Origin: Pseudomonadota bacterium
GTDB taxonomy: Bacteria > Desulfobacterota > S145-22
NCBI GenBank assembly: GCA_015493505.1
Contig: WGDA01000051.1
Location: forward strand, 1-47,531
Direction of reading: 5' to 3'
DNA length: 47,531 nt
This document shows positions 18,425-27,378 of the stretch, one piece after another. A program made the translations under genes and the position numbers. Position 1 is the first letter of the stretch. Each line of letters starts with the position of its first letter. Under the pieces are notes generated by a model. The model worked only from the letters and a program-made list of their open reading frames with translations. It made no database searches and was not told the origin of the DNA.

Positions 18425-19247
18425 CGGTCAACTCCCGGAGTTCCTTCAGCGTGAAGATGGGGCCGTCCTTGCAGACGAATTTCGGACCGAGGTTGCACCG
18501 CCCGCAGAGCCCCACGCCACACTTCATCTTCATCTCCATGGAGATGAAGACCTCCTCAGGTTTCAGGTCCAGTTTCTCGAGGACCGGCAGGGTGTATTTG
18601 ATCATGGGAGGTGGGCCGCAAATGACCGCCACTGCGTTTCGCGTGTCCGGCGCCACCTTTTCAACCAGCGCGGGAACCACCATGACGGGGCCCTTCCAGT
18701 TTTCATCGGCCGCGTCGACGGTGAGATGAAGGGAAAAATTCTCCGCCTTTTCCCACCGGGCAAGCTCCTCCTTGTAGAGGAAGAGCCCGGGTGAACGCAC
18801 ACCGTAGAAGAGGGAGATATGCCCCACCTTCGGGCGTTGCGCATCCGTGAGAAGATAAGCGATGAGCGACCGAAGGGTCGTAAAGGCGTATCCCCCGCCG
18901 ACCACGATGAGATCCCTGCCCTCAAAACGGGCCAGGTCGAAGGGATTCCCCAGCGGGCCCCGCAGTCCTACCGTGGCGCCGACACCGAGACGGTGAAGCT
19001 CCTGGGTCAAGGCCCCCATCCGCTTGACGGAGAACCGAACGGTTTCCGTCTCGTGGGGAGAGGAGGCGTAACCAAAGGTGGCCTCACCCACCCCGAAGAC
19101 GGAAAGCTCGGCAAACTGGCCCGGCAGGTAGGGGGCGATCTCCCCGTCCAGTGGGCGCAGCTCGAAGGTGAGGATGTCGTGGCTGTCAACCTCATCGGTT
19201 ACCGAGACGATTTCCATACGCTGAGGGACAAAGAGCGGCTGGTCCAT
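18414..19247 (-). CDS. FloxA-like FAD/NAD(P)H-binding oxidoreductase subunit
   Basis: Flavin- and NAD(P)H-binding subunit related to dihydroorotate dehydrogenase electron-transfer and sulfhydrogenase gamma subunits. The 277-residue product has an N-terminal FAD barrel, the NAD-binding VVGGGYAFTTLRSLI segment near 117-131 and CGPPPM near 214. A C-terminal 2Fe-2S module (Cys243, 248, 251, 259; CGVGLCGRC) completes it. In Desulfovibrio the FloxABCD-Hdr complex feeds NADH electrons through this subunit. GGGGGAGGG about 6 nt upstream decides for the ATG at 19247, which directly follows the floxB stop. Confidence 0.88.
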   Translation of the reverse strand: MDQPLFVPQRMEIVSVTDEVDSHDILTFELRPLDGEIAPYLPGQFAELSVFGVGEATFGYASSPHETETVRFSVKRMGALTQELHRLGVGATVGLRGPLGNPFDLARFEGRDLIVVGGGYAFTTLRSLIAYLLTDAQRPKVGHISLFYGVRSPGLFLYKEELARWEKAENFSLHLTVDAADENWKGPVMVVPALVEKVAPDTRNAVAVICGPPPMIKYTLPVLEKLDLKPEEVFISMEMKMKCGVGLCGRCNLGPKFVCKDGPIFTLKELRELTDVY

Positions 19248-19248
19248 G

Positions 19249-20310
19249 CTATCCCTCCCCCGGCTGAAAGTGGTCAATCACCTCGCGGATATCGATGCAG
19301 GTGGGGCACTGCGTCACGCAGCGGCCGCACCCCACGCATCCGGGAGGTTCTCCGTTTTCGAGGCTGTAGAAAAATTTATGAAAAAATCGCTGCTTGACGC
19401 GATCAACCGCCGCACCTCGGGGATTGTGCCCGGAGGCCTCCCGGGTAAAGACGGAAAACATACAGGCGTCCCAGTGACGGATTCGGCGTCCTCCCTTGAG
19501 CGCTCCCTCGTCGACGAGGGAGAAGCAACTGCAGACGGGGCAGGCAAAGGTACAGATGCCGCACCCCAGGCAGACCGCCGCCAGAGATTCCCAGAAGGGC
19601 TCCTCCCGTCCGGCCTCTACTGCTGCCTTCAGGGCGGCGAAATCGACCGCCGCGCCGTCCGGGTGAGGGGCACCTTTCCGCCGAAGGGCCTCCGCCTGGC
19701 TTGCTGTCACGGGATCGGCTTCCTTAAAGAAAGAGGCAAGGGGCGCGATGAGGGCCTTGCCCCGATCCGTCAAAGTCCTGAAGAGATAACCCTCCGGCAG
19801 GGGAATCATCTGGATATCCATCCCAGCTTCGTCGAAGGGGCCGCCGCCCATCCGCTCGCAAAAGCAGGTGGCGGCGGGGTCAAGGCAGCCGAAGCCGATG
19901 ATAACGAGGCGATTGCGCCGCTGCCGGTAGGAGGTGTCCGGGGCCGAGCGTTTCAGAAAGACGGCGTCGAGGGCGTCAAAGGCGCGGATATCGCAGCTTC
20001 GCGCCCCAAAGAGCGCGAGGGGCTGGTTCGTGGTCTCCTGGGGGATAAGGGTGATGGCCCCATCTTCCGTACGCTCGTAGCGAAAGAGTGTTTCCGTGTT
20101 GGGAAAGAGGATGGATTTGGCCGGGTGATCCGGGGGAGTCTGATCCAGGTTCAGCAGGGCCTCCTCTCGGTAGGGAAGAAACCGAACACCCTCGCCCACG
20201 GCCTGGGGGATCCAGAGCTCGCACCGCTCCGATAACGCCGACAAGAAAGCCGTCAGGTCATCACGGAGCAGGAAACGGCTATCCGATGTGTTCGTCCGGG
20301 TCATCTTCAC
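19249..20310 (-). CDS. FloxB-like 4Fe-4S dicluster protein
   Basis: The 353-residue protein is similar in layout to sulfhydrogenase beta / anaerobic sulfite reductase A subunits. The N-terminal half contains LALFGARSCDIRAFDALD and a GFGC...CFC segment. The C-terminal half holds two 4Fe-4S motifs, CLGCGICTFACP and CVGCGRCVTQCP. It should carry electrons between FloxA and the FloxC/D-HdrA side. The frame opens with GTG at 20310 and an ATG at 20304; neither has a strong ribosome site. The start overlaps the end of floxC by about 30 bp, implying coupled translation. Confidence 0.85.
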   Translation of the reverse strand: MKMTRTNTSDSRFLLRDDLTAFLSALSERCELWIPQAVGEGVRFLPYREEALLNLDQTPPDHPAKSILFPNTETLFRYERTEDGAITLIPQETTNQPLALFGARSCDIRAFDALDAVFLKRSAPDTSYRQRRNRLVIIGFGCLDPAATCFCERMGGGPFDEAGMDIQMIPLPEGYLFRTLTDRGKALIAPLASFFKEADPVTASQAEALRRKGAPHPDGAAVDFAALKAAVEAGREEPFWESLAAVCLGCGICTFACPVCSCFSLVDEGALKGGRRIRHWDACMFSVFTREASGHNPRGAAVDRVKQRFFHKFFYSLENGEPPGCVGCGRCVTQCPTCIDIREVIDHFQPGEG

Positions 20311-21241
20311 TGAAATGGCTCAAAGGTTGGGGAAGGGTGGCGTCGAGGCCCGCCTCGTAGGAGAAGAGTTCCGCCACGTCCGCCGTAATCTTTCCATAGA
20401 GAAGGCGCAAGGGGATATGCTCGGGGCAGACCCATTCACAGCTCCCGCAGGCCACGCAGCGTCCCGCCATGTGCATCATGCGGTTCACGTGGTAGAAAAA
20501 GATGTTTCCCGGCTCGAGGGCGGGGGTCATCCAGGCCGGCTGGTTGACGTCGGTGAAGCAGGTGTCGCAGTAACAGAGGGGGCAGATGTTCCGGCAGGCG
20601 TAGCAGAGGATGCACCGGGACAGCTCGTCGGCAAACAGGGCGGCCCGCTGGTTGCGGGGCATCTCGCCGATGGGGCCGACCTCTGCGCTGAAATCCATTT
20701 CCGCCTCGGGAGCGGCAAAGGGGGGAGGTCCCAGCAGGAGCTCCACGTCTTCCGGAATCCGATGATGGCAACTTCGGCAAGTAGGCAGTAACATGTCGTC
20801 GCGGGAGAGGGTCCGGGGCCCGTCAGGCGTCCGGACCGTGACGGTTTCACCTGATTCCTCCACCTGGTCGGACTGGAGTCCAGGAAACTCCTCCAGCAGC
20901 CGGGTCCGGCTGAGCATTCCCGGGCAGGGGATGCCGGCGAGGAAGAGATTTTCCCGTGAGACCTGTTTTTCCTGGATCAGGACGTTGATGGCCCGCCGGT
21001 CGCACCCTTTGACGAGGACGCCGACGCGCCCCTCGGGGTGATGCTTAAGGTAGCCCGCCAGGTTCTGGACACAAAACCCGTTGAAGATAAGGTTATCCAA
21101 CTCATCGGGACTTGTAAAAACCGTGGGGCGGACCCGCAGGGGGACGCGGCTTGGCGCGTAGGCGATCCATCTGTCCAGGCCCTCCCTTTCGAAGGCCTCT
21201 CGGAGGGTTTCAACGAGGGCGCGGGTGTAATCCTCAGACAT
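20279..21241 (-). CDS. FloxC-like 4Fe-4S dicluster protein
   Basis: The 320-residue cytoplasmic iron-sulfur protein has an N-terminal region (GFCVQNLAGYLKHH, VGVLVKGCDRRAINVLIQE) typical of FrhB/FdhB-like proteins. A CRSCHHRIP segment follows, then two ferredoxin-type motifs, CILCYACRNICPLCYCDTC and CVACGSCEWVCP. Such subunits occur next to FloxD and HdrA in sulfate reducers and syntrophs. It overlaps floxD by 8 bp at its start. The specific electron partner is inferred from cluster composition only. Confidence 0.82.
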   Translation of the reverse strand: MSEDYTRALVETLREAFEREGLDRWIAYAPSRVPLRVRPTVFTSPDELDNLIFNGFCVQNLAGYLKHHPEGRVGVLVKGCDRRAINVLIQEKQVSRENLFLAGIPCPGMLSRTRLLEEFPGLQSDQVEESGETVTVRTPDGPRTLSRDDMLLPTCRSCHHRIPEDVELLLGPPPFAAPEAEMDFSAEVGPIGEMPRNQRAALFADELSRCILCYACRNICPLCYCDTCFTDVNQPAWMTPALEPGNIFFYHVNRMMHMAGRCVACGSCEWVCPEHIPLRLLYGKITADVAELFSYEAGLDATLPQPLSHFSEDDPDEHIG

Positions 21242-21695
21242 GGGTGTCCCTCGTTTCTTCCCTTAAGAAACCTCGGAAAGGGCCGACAGCCCGAACCTTC
21301 TCGGTAATCTCGCGGATGAGCTCGGCAAATTCCTCCCCCTCGCTGGCGGATATCCAGGAGAACAGGACGCGTGCCTCTTCAATTCCCAGGTAGGCGAGCA
21401 GACGTTTGAGCACGATGAACTTGCGGCGCGCCACGAGGTTCCCCGTGAGGTAGTGGCAGTCTCCCGGGTGGCACCCGGAAACCAGAACGCCGTCGGCGCC
21501 CGCCATCAGGGCCTTGGTAATGTGATACGGGCTGATGCGGCTGGAACAGGGGACCAGGATCACCCGGGTGGTGGGGGGATACGAGAGCCGGGAAACTCCC
21601 GCCAGGTCGGCCCCCGCGTAACTACACCACCGGCACAAGAAAGCCACGATACGGGGCTCCCATGCCTCCTTTGCCACCTGTGGGGTCCTTTCCAT
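21234..21695 (-). CDS. MvhD/FloxD-like hydrogenase iron-sulfur subunit
   Basis: The 153-residue MvhD-family protein links an electron-donating module to HdrA. The conserved cysteines are in AFLCRWCSYAGAD, VPCSSR and GCHPGDCHY, expected to hold a 2Fe-2S cluster. The protein is unfused, whereas in some genomes it is joined to HdrA. It lies 12 bp after hdrA and overlaps the floxC start. No hydrogenase large subunit is nearby, so NADH through FloxA is the likely electron source. Confidence 0.9.
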   Translation of the reverse strand: MERTPQVAKEAWEPRIVAFLCRWCSYAGADLAGVSRLSYPPTTRVILVPCSSRISPYHITKALMAGADGVLVSGCHPGDCHYLTGNLVARRKFIVLKRLLAYLGIEEARVLFSWISASEGEEFAELIREITEKVRAVGPFRGFLREETRDTHV

Positions 21696-21707
21696 TTCCT
21701 TCCCTTC

Positions 21708-24700
21708 CTATCCCAGGGCCTTGAGCATTTCGACCACCTGCAGGTCGTCCGTGTTGGGGAGGTGCAACGCCCCGTTACGGCAGCTCGCCACGCAGGCGCC
21801 GCATCCCTTGCAGAGGGCCGCGTTCACGACCGAGACCTTTTTTGTAGCATCGATCTCGATGGCATGGAAGGGGCACACCATTTCGCACAGGCCGCACCCG
21901 GCGCACCGGTTGGTATCGACCTCGGCGATAGAGGATTCGCCCTCAAGGGCCTGCTTGGCGAGGATGCCGCAGGCGCGGCTCGCCGCGGCGAGGGCCTGTT
22001 CCATGGATTCCTCCAGATCCTTGGGCCCCTGGGCCGTTCCGGCCAGGAAAATGCCCTCCATGGCGCAGTCCACGGGACGGAGCTTGGCGTGCGCCTCCAG
22101 GAAAAACCCGTCCGGATCGAGGGAGACCTTCGCCATTTGGGCGATGGTGGGATTTCCCTCTTGCGGAATCATGGCGGCGGCGAGGACAACCCGCTCCGCC
22201 GGGATCTCGAACGTCGCCTCCAGGATGGGGTCATACAGATGTACGGGGATGGGCCGGGTGATATCCCGGTCCTCCGGAACCTTCACCTCGGGAGGCCGTT
22301 CCGGCGTGTAACGCACGAAGAGGACCCCCTTCTCCCGCGCGGCCCGGTAGAGGTCTTCCCGCAACCCGTAGGTGCGGATATCGCGGTAGGTCACGATGAT
22401 CTGGGCCTCCGGGGCTGCCTCCCGAAGGGCCATGGCGTTCTGCATGGCCTGGGTGCAGCAGACCCGACTACAGTAGGGCCGCTCCTCCGTCCGGGAGCCC
22501 ACGCACTGGATCATGACCACGCGCCGGAGGGTCTTGAATCGTTCCGGGTCTTCGCGCAGAAGGGCACTCAGGTCCATCTGGGTGAGGATCCGGTCGTCCT
22601 GGCCGAAACCATACTGTCCCTCGGGCCGCCATTCCCGTGCGCCGGTCGCCAGGATGATGGTTCCCACCGTCTCCTTTTCTTCCTGACCGTTCTGTAGGGT
22701 CACCTCAAAATGTCCCTTGTAGCCCGAGATGTCCGTGATGCGTGTCGCGGTTTTGACTGAGATAAGTTCATTTTTCATCACCGCGGCCGTCAGGGCCTCG
22801 AGAAACGGCGCCACCGGACGCCCGTCCCAGAACCGGGGAAGCCGACGGGCCATGCCCCCAAGGGTGTCGGACTGTTCCACCAGGGTCACGCCGAAGCCAC
22901 GGCGCGCGATCCCCAGGGCCGCGGTCATCCCGGCCACGCCGCCTCCCAGGACGAGGGCCTTGTGGGTGACCGTAAGTATTTGTGGGGTCAGGGGACGATG
23001 GGTGCGCACCTTGGCTACCGCCATGGCGACCAGTTCCTTCGCCTTCGCCGTGGCCTGGTCAGGGGTGTCGCCGTGAACCCAGGAGCACTGGTCCCGGATG
23101 TTCGCCATGTCAAAGAGGGCCGGGTTGAGCCCCTTCTGGTGAATGGTTTCCTGGAAGAGCGGCGCATGGGTCCGCGGGCTGCACGAGGCGACGATGACCC
23201 GGTTCAGGGCGTGCTTTTCGATCATCTTCTGGATGGTGATCTGGCTGTCCTCTGAGCAGGCGTAGAGGAGCTCCCCCGCGTAAACCACGTTGGGCAGGGT
23301 TCGGGCGTAGTCTTTGACCTCCTTGACTGCCACCACCGAGGCGATGTTCGTGCCGCAGTGGCAGACGAAGACCCCGATCCGTGGCACCTCCCCCGTGACA
23401 TCCCGTTCCGTGAACTGGGGGGAAGTTGATGGAGTTTTGGTTGGCCGGAGTTTCGTGTGTCCGGCCACCTGGAGGGCGCCGCCGCTTGCTGAGACCACCG
23501 ATTCCGGGATATCCCGGGGACAGGCCGTGGGCCCGATGGGAACGCATCCCGGTTCTTCGAGGAGCTGTTCCCCCGACTGCCGCAGAAACCCGTAGGGACC
23601 CTCCGCGGGGAGGGTTGCCGCCAGGGACGGGGCCGTGTTGGGGACCACCCCGACGGCCAGGACCACCAGGTCAAAGGCTTCCTCCCGTACGCCACCTGAT
23701 TCCGGGCTATAGGTGAGGACGAGCTTTCCGTCCTTCCGGGCGACGCTGACCACGCGGCTGCGGACGAAGGCGACACCTTCCTCCTGGGCCCGCATGTAAT
23801 ACCGCTCGAACCCCTTTCCCTGGGTCCGGATGTCCATGTAGAAGATCTTCGTCTCGACCGGCCCGCCGCAGTGTTCCTTGGCAAGGATGGCCTCCTTGAT
23901 GGAATAGGTGCAGCAGACCGAAGAGCAGTAGGGCCGTCCAAAACGCACGTCTCGGGAGCCCACGCACTGGAGAAAGGCCACCCGTTCGGGCTCCTTCCCC
24001 GTGGAGGGGACCAGGAGTTTGCCGCCCGTGGGGCCGGAGCTGGAAAGCAGACGTTCCATCTCCAGCGAGGTGATAACATCTTTGTCTGAACGGTAACCGA
24101 GTTGGATCAGGGCGTCGATGTTGCCCAGCCGATACCCACCCGACCAGATAATCCCGCTGACTCGCAGCCGGATGAATTCCTCCTGGGCGTCCAGGTCAAT
24201 AGCCTTGACGGGGCAGGCCTCCACGCACTTCCCGCACCGGACGCAGGCCGTCTCGTCGATGGCGTAGGCGTTGGGGTAGGCCTGGGGGAAGGGCCGATCA
24301 ATGGCCTTCACCTTGACAAGGCCCTGGTTGAAGGTGCTGTCGCGTTCCGTGGGGCAGACTTTTGCGCAGGCCCCGCATCCGAGGCATTTTCGGGGGTCCA
24401 CCTTTCGGGGGGCTATCCGCAGGAGAACCTCATAGCGCCCCGGTTTCCCCGTGACCTCCAGGACCTCAGTCAGGGTAAGGATAGAAATCAGGGGGTTTCT
24501 GCCACATGCCACCATCCGGGGGGAAAGGATGCACATACTACAGTCGTTGGTGGGGAAGGTCTTGTCCAACTGGGCCATGTGCCCCCCGATGGAGGGGGTC
24601 TTCTCCGTCAGCGTCACGCGGAACCCCATCTCCGCCATGTCGAGGGCCGCCTGCATCCCGGAGACACCACTCCCGACCACCAGAAAGTCGGCGGTGGCAC

Positions 24701-24716
24701 GTTTCAGCCGCGCCAC
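21708..24716 (-). CDS. Double-module HdrA-like flavin iron-sulfur protein
   Basis: A 1002-residue protein with two HdrA modules. Module 1 has FAD motif GSGVSG (15-20), 4Fe-4S sites CLGCGACAKVCP (111-122) and CVRCGKCVEACP (158-169), and the HdrA cluster motif CSSVCC (264-269). Module 2 begins with the HdrA N-terminal signature VCHCGTNI (about 451-458), then FAD motif GGGVAG (591-596), CSRVCC (749-754), and ferredoxin sites at 938-949 and 969-979. HdrA is the electron-bifurcating flavoprotein of heterodisulfide reductase complexes. GTG at 24716 is the start because AGGAGG lies 7 nt upstream; the frame stays open further up but is antisense to nothing conserved. No hdrB or hdrC follows. Confidence 0.9.
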   Translation of the reverse strand: MARLKRATADFLVVGSGVSGMQAALDMAEMGFRVTLTEKTPSIGGHMAQLDKTFPTNDCSMCILSPRMVACGRNPLISILTLTEVLEVTGKPGRYEVLLRIAPRKVDPRKCLGCGACAKVCPTERDSTFNQGLVKVKAIDRPFPQAYPNAYAIDETACVRCGKCVEACPVKAIDLDAQEEFIRLRVSGIIWSGGYRLGNIDALIQLGYRSDKDVITSLEMERLLSSSGPTGGKLLVPSTGKEPERVAFLQCVGSRDVRFGRPYCSSVCCTYSIKEAILAKEHCGGPVETKIFYMDIRTQGKGFERYYMRAQEEGVAFVRSRVVSVARKDGKLVLTYSPESGGVREEAFDLVVLAVGVVPNTAPSLAATLPAEGPYGFLRQSGEQLLEEPGCVPIGPTACPRDIPESVVSASGGALQVAGHTKLRPTKTPSTSPQFTERDVTGEVPRIGVFVCHCGTNIASVVAVKEVKDYARTLPNVVYAGELLYACSEDSQITIQKMIEKHALNRVIVASCSPRTHAPLFQETIHQKGLNPALFDMANIRDQCSWVHGDTPDQATAKAKELVAMAVAKVRTHRPLTPQILTVTHKALVLGGGVAGMTAALGIARRGFGVTLVEQSDTLGGMARRLPRFWDGRPVAPFLEALTAAVMKNELISVKTATRITDISGYKGHFEVTLQNGQEEKETVGTIILATGAREWRPEGQYGFGQDDRILTQMDLSALLREDPERFKTLRRVVMIQCVGSRTEERPYCSRVCCTQAMQNAMALREAAPEAQIIVTYRDIRTYGLREDLYRAAREKGVLFVRYTPERPPEVKVPEDRDITRPIPVHLYDPILEATFEIPAERVVLAAAMIPQEGNPTIAQMAKVSLDPDGFFLEAHAKLRPVDCAMEGIFLAGTAQGPKDLEESMEQALAAASRACGILAKQALEGESSIAEVDTNRCAGCGLCEMVCPFHAIEIDATKKVSVVNAALCKGCGACVASCRNGALHLPNTDDLQVVEMLKALG

Positions 24717-24717
24717 G

Positions 24718-26403
24718 TCAGAGCCTCCTGGAGCGAAGGACGCCGACCACCACCCAGAGGCCCATGAAGAAGGCGATGATGAAACCGACGGTTCCGGGGA
24801 TGCTGATCCCCCGGATGACAGGGCCGACCCGATATTTGATGAGAAAGGAGGAGCCAAGGATCAGGGCGCCCGCGAAGATGGCCAGTGCCAGTCGGTTGGC
24901 GGCCCGCTCCATGGTGCTGGCGAGGGAATCAAGCCCTTTGTGCCGGAATCCGATTTCCAGTCTGTTCTCCCGGACCTGCCGCAGGGCCTCCCCGAAATCC
25001 TCAGGGATCCGCTTGGAGAAGAAAAGGGTTTCCTCGGCGTAACGGGCCAGCCGCCCCGCGAGCTCCGTTGGCTGCATTTGGCGACTGACGAGCCCCATGA
25101 CAAAGGGCTCCAGGGTCTCCATGATATTGAAAGGAGGAAAAAGCATCAGCCCGACACCCTCGATGGTGATAATCGCCTTGATAAGAAGCACCAGGTCCGA
25201 GGGAATCTGAATCTTGTATTGCCTGAGGAGCTCCAGGAACTGGCCGAGCATCTTTCCCACTTCGAGTCGGTGCTTGCCCAGGCCTGAGTAGGTATCGATG
25301 AAGAGGAGGGCGTCGTTTCGAAAGGCCCGCCGGTCAAGGGGCCGCAGGGGCCTGCCGATGACGAGGAGATACCGAACGAAGCGATCCAGGTCCCGCTTGA
25401 TAATGGCGGAAAGCAGCAGAACCAGGGCCTCACGGGTCTGGGGGTCGAGGCGCCCCACGATCCCGAAATCAAGGAAGCCGATTTTATCATGCCCCAGGAT
25501 GAGGACGTTCCCCGGATGGGGATCCCCGTGAAAAAGCCCCAAGTCCAGAATCTGCCTCAGGATAGCCTCACAGCCCTTTCGCGCGAGAAAAAGACGGTCG
25601 GAACGCAGGAGGTCCGAGGATTCATCCAGCTCCGTGACCTTGATACCTTTGACAAACTGTTCTGTGAGGACCCGTTTCGTGGAAAGCTCCCAGTAGGCCA
25701 TGGGGATGACGATGTTGGGATTGTCCGCAAAGGCCTCGTAAAACCGGGTGAGATGATTGCGCTCGTAGGTGAAATCCATCTCCCGCTGGAGGACTTTCTC
25801 GAACTCGCGAACCACGCCCACTGGGTTCGCAATACCGAAATCCGGCGTGTGGCGTTCCAGTTGGTGCGCCAGGTAATAGAGGATGTCCATGTCCGCCTCG
25901 ACGACCCGGCCGATGCCGGGGCGCCTTACCTTGACGACCACCTCTTCGCCCGTGGTCAGGGTGGCCCTGTGAACCTGAGAGATGGACGCGGCCGCCAGGG
26001 GGTCTGTCTCTATGTGGCTGAAAACTTCCGAAGGGTCCCGCCCCAATTCATTCGTGAGAATTTCCTTAACCGTGTCGAAGGAAAAACCGGGGACCTGGTC
26101 CTGAAGCTTCTGGAATTCCCGGACGTATTCAACGGGGATAAGGTCAGGACGGGTACTCAGAATCTGCCCCAGCTTGATAAACGTGGGGCCCAGCTCTTCC
26201 ATAGCCATGCGAACCCGCATAGGAGTGGTGAGGGTCTCCCGTTCCTCCGCCGACGTCAGGTGCAGGAGCCGCTTCCCCCGCTCGATGGTGGCCTCGATCT
26301 TCAGACGGTCGAGGATGTCTCCAAACCCGTATTTGACAATGACCCCGAGGATCTGCTGGAAACGCCGGATGTTCTTGTAGGTCTTGTCAATCCTTGGAAT
26401 CAT
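24718..26403 (-). CDS. UbiB/ABC1 (AarF) family protein kinase-like protein
   Basis: The 561-residue atypical kinase of the UbiB family is needed for quinone biosynthesis or trafficking in many bacteria. Visible motifs: the family KxGQ helix FIKLGQILSTRPDLIP near 75-90, the alanine-rich AAASISQVHRA loop in place of a glycine-rich loop, VVVKVRRPG with the ATP lysine, HGDPHPGN catalytic loop and FLDFGIVGRL. Two membrane segments lie at the C-terminus (about 505-525 and 533-553). Its start overlaps the phasin-like gene and its stop is 1 bp from the hdrA start. Confidence 0.92.
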   Translation of the reverse strand: MIPRIDKTYKNIRRFQQILGVIVKYGFGDILDRLKIEATIERGKRLLHLTSAEERETLTTPMRVRMAMEELGPTFIKLGQILSTRPDLIPVEYVREFQKLQDQVPGFSFDTVKEILTNELGRDPSEVFSHIETDPLAAASISQVHRATLTTGEEVVVKVRRPGIGRVVEADMDILYYLAHQLERHTPDFGIANPVGVVREFEKVLQREMDFTYERNHLTRFYEAFADNPNIVIPMAYWELSTKRVLTEQFVKGIKVTELDESSDLLRSDRLFLARKGCEAILRQILDLGLFHGDPHPGNVLILGHDKIGFLDFGIVGRLDPQTREALVLLLSAIIKRDLDRFVRYLLVIGRPLRPLDRRAFRNDALLFIDTYSGLGKHRLEVGKMLGQFLELLRQYKIQIPSDLVLLIKAIITIEGVGLMLFPPFNIMETLEPFVMGLVSRQMQPTELAGRLARYAEETLFFSKRIPEDFGEALRQVRENRLEIGFRHKGLDSLASTMERAANRLALAIFAGALILGSSFLIKYRVGPVIRGISIPGTVGFIIAFFMGLWVVVGVLRSRRL

Positions 26404-26725
26404 CCTCTTTCCTCAGGCGTTTCAGCTCGCGCTTGATCTCCCGAAGATCCTGTTTGATCAGTTCTACCTCCGACCGGGAAGGAAGGTCCAGACTGGAAAG
26501 GATTTTTTTCATCTCCTGGCTGAACTTGCCGGTCCACTCCTGCCGTCCCTTTTCGAACTTCTTCGCGATCTCGTCCGCGAGGGACTTGGAGCGTGTCCCG
26601 GAAATCTCGCCCTTTTCCACGAGATCATCCACGAACTTCCTGACCTTTTCCTCGGTCATGGCGAACAGGCCGACGCCGGCCTTCAGCAGCTTGTCAACAA
26701 CGTCCTTTTCTCTGTCTTCAGTCAT
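26387..26725 (-). CDS. Phasin-like coiled-coil protein
   Basis: The 112-residue, highly charged helical protein resembles phasin / polyhydroxyalkanoate granule-associated proteins: KLLKAGVGLFAMTEEKVRKFVDDLVEKGEIS, then a coiled coil ending IKQDLREIKRELKRLRK. Small coiled-coil proteins of this type are often found before ubiB-like genes, so a role in lipid or quinone handling is possible and PHA storage is not required. The ATG at 26725 follows GGGGGG by 4 nt. An upstream frame extension lacks a ribosome site. Confidence 0.75.
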   Translation of the reverse strand: MTEDREKDVVDKLLKAGVGLFAMTEEKVRKFVDDLVEKGEISGTRSKSLADEIAKKFEKGRQEWTGKFSQEMKKILSSLDLPSRSEVELIKQDLREIKRELKRLRKEDDSKD

Positions 26726-27039
26726 TTTTCCCCCCTTTGAGGATGAATTTGGATGGAATTCTATCACCCCTTCGGGACACACGCAAGGTTTACAGATTTG
26801 TGGCGCTGAGCTGAAATCTTATAAAGCGTATTCCATTTGGATTTCGTAATCTCAGGGTTGGGGTATTATCTAAAAATCGTTTAATCTTACTACGAAATCG
26901 GTCATTATGCTTTAAGGGTAATGATTTGGAGGTTTGACAGGGAAAGCCACGAATGATAAGCAAATGTTACGTTGATGATGCTCGAGAAATTTTTATGAAC
27001 TTTATATGAACGCTTCAAAAAGCGTGAGAGGGGGTCTCG
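26726..27039. other. Divergent intergenic region
   Basis: The region separates the phasin-like gene (-) from a small membrane-protein gene (+). It contains the minus-strand promoter at 26758-26786. On the plus strand TTGACA occurs at 26934-26939 with no convincing -10. A small hairpin (ACGCTT/AAGCGT, 27010-27025) stands just before the ribosome site of the plus-strand gene. Nothing else is recognised. Confidence 0.5.
26758..26786 (-). promoter_or_regulatory. Promoter of the phasin-ubiB-hdrA-flox run
   Basis: On the minus strand, TTGCGT (26786-26781), a 17-bp spacer and TAGAAT (26763-26758), with TGA before the -10 giving an extended -10. The leader would be about 25 nt. It is the only promoter-like site found upstream of the 13.8-kb gene run. 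Confidence 0.5.
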
Positions 27040-27345
27040 TTGACTAAGATTGCAGGGCGTGTGACGTTCGCCAGGATTTTATCGGGGCTGTATGTGGTTT
27101 GTCTTCTGGCTGCCCTGGCCGTTCTCTTTCTGACAAGGCAGCATACGCCGTTCGCGGGGATTTTTTTCGTTGTCGTCACGATCCCCTGGCCCCTCGTTTT
27201 AGAGGGAATCCACAAGTTTTTTCACGTGAATACCTTTGTCTTTAACCTCGTTTTCCTTCTGATGGGAGGGCTGGTTAACGCCTGGATTCTCTACTGGGCC
27301 GCTTCGCGGATTGCCAGGTTCCTAAAACGCGCGCCGAAGGGATAG
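27040..27345 (+). CDS. Small multi-pass membrane protein, unknown function
   Basis: Not recognised. The 101-residue hydrophobic protein has three likely membrane segments (about 13-32, 39-55 and 67-89), a basic N-terminus and a basic C-terminus. TTG start preceded by GAGAGGGGG about 5 nt upstream. It stands alone between two minus-strand units, with the glycine-related genes converging on it. A second possible frame starting at 27007 stops after 13 codons. Confidence 0.6.
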   Translation: MTKIAGRVTFARILSGLYVVCLLAALAVLFLTRQHTPFAGIFFVVVTIPWPLVLEGIHKFFHVNTFVFNLVFLLMGGLVNAWILYWAASRIARFLKRAPKG

Positions 27346-27378
27346 GCGGACGGACTGCCGTGAAGCGGCGTCGTGCCT

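Noticed and set aside
21234-21695. MvhD-like gene as evidence for an Mvh hydrogenase
   Set aside because: No hydrogenase large or small subunit is present; the FAD/NAD-binding FloxA-like gene points to NADH as donor.
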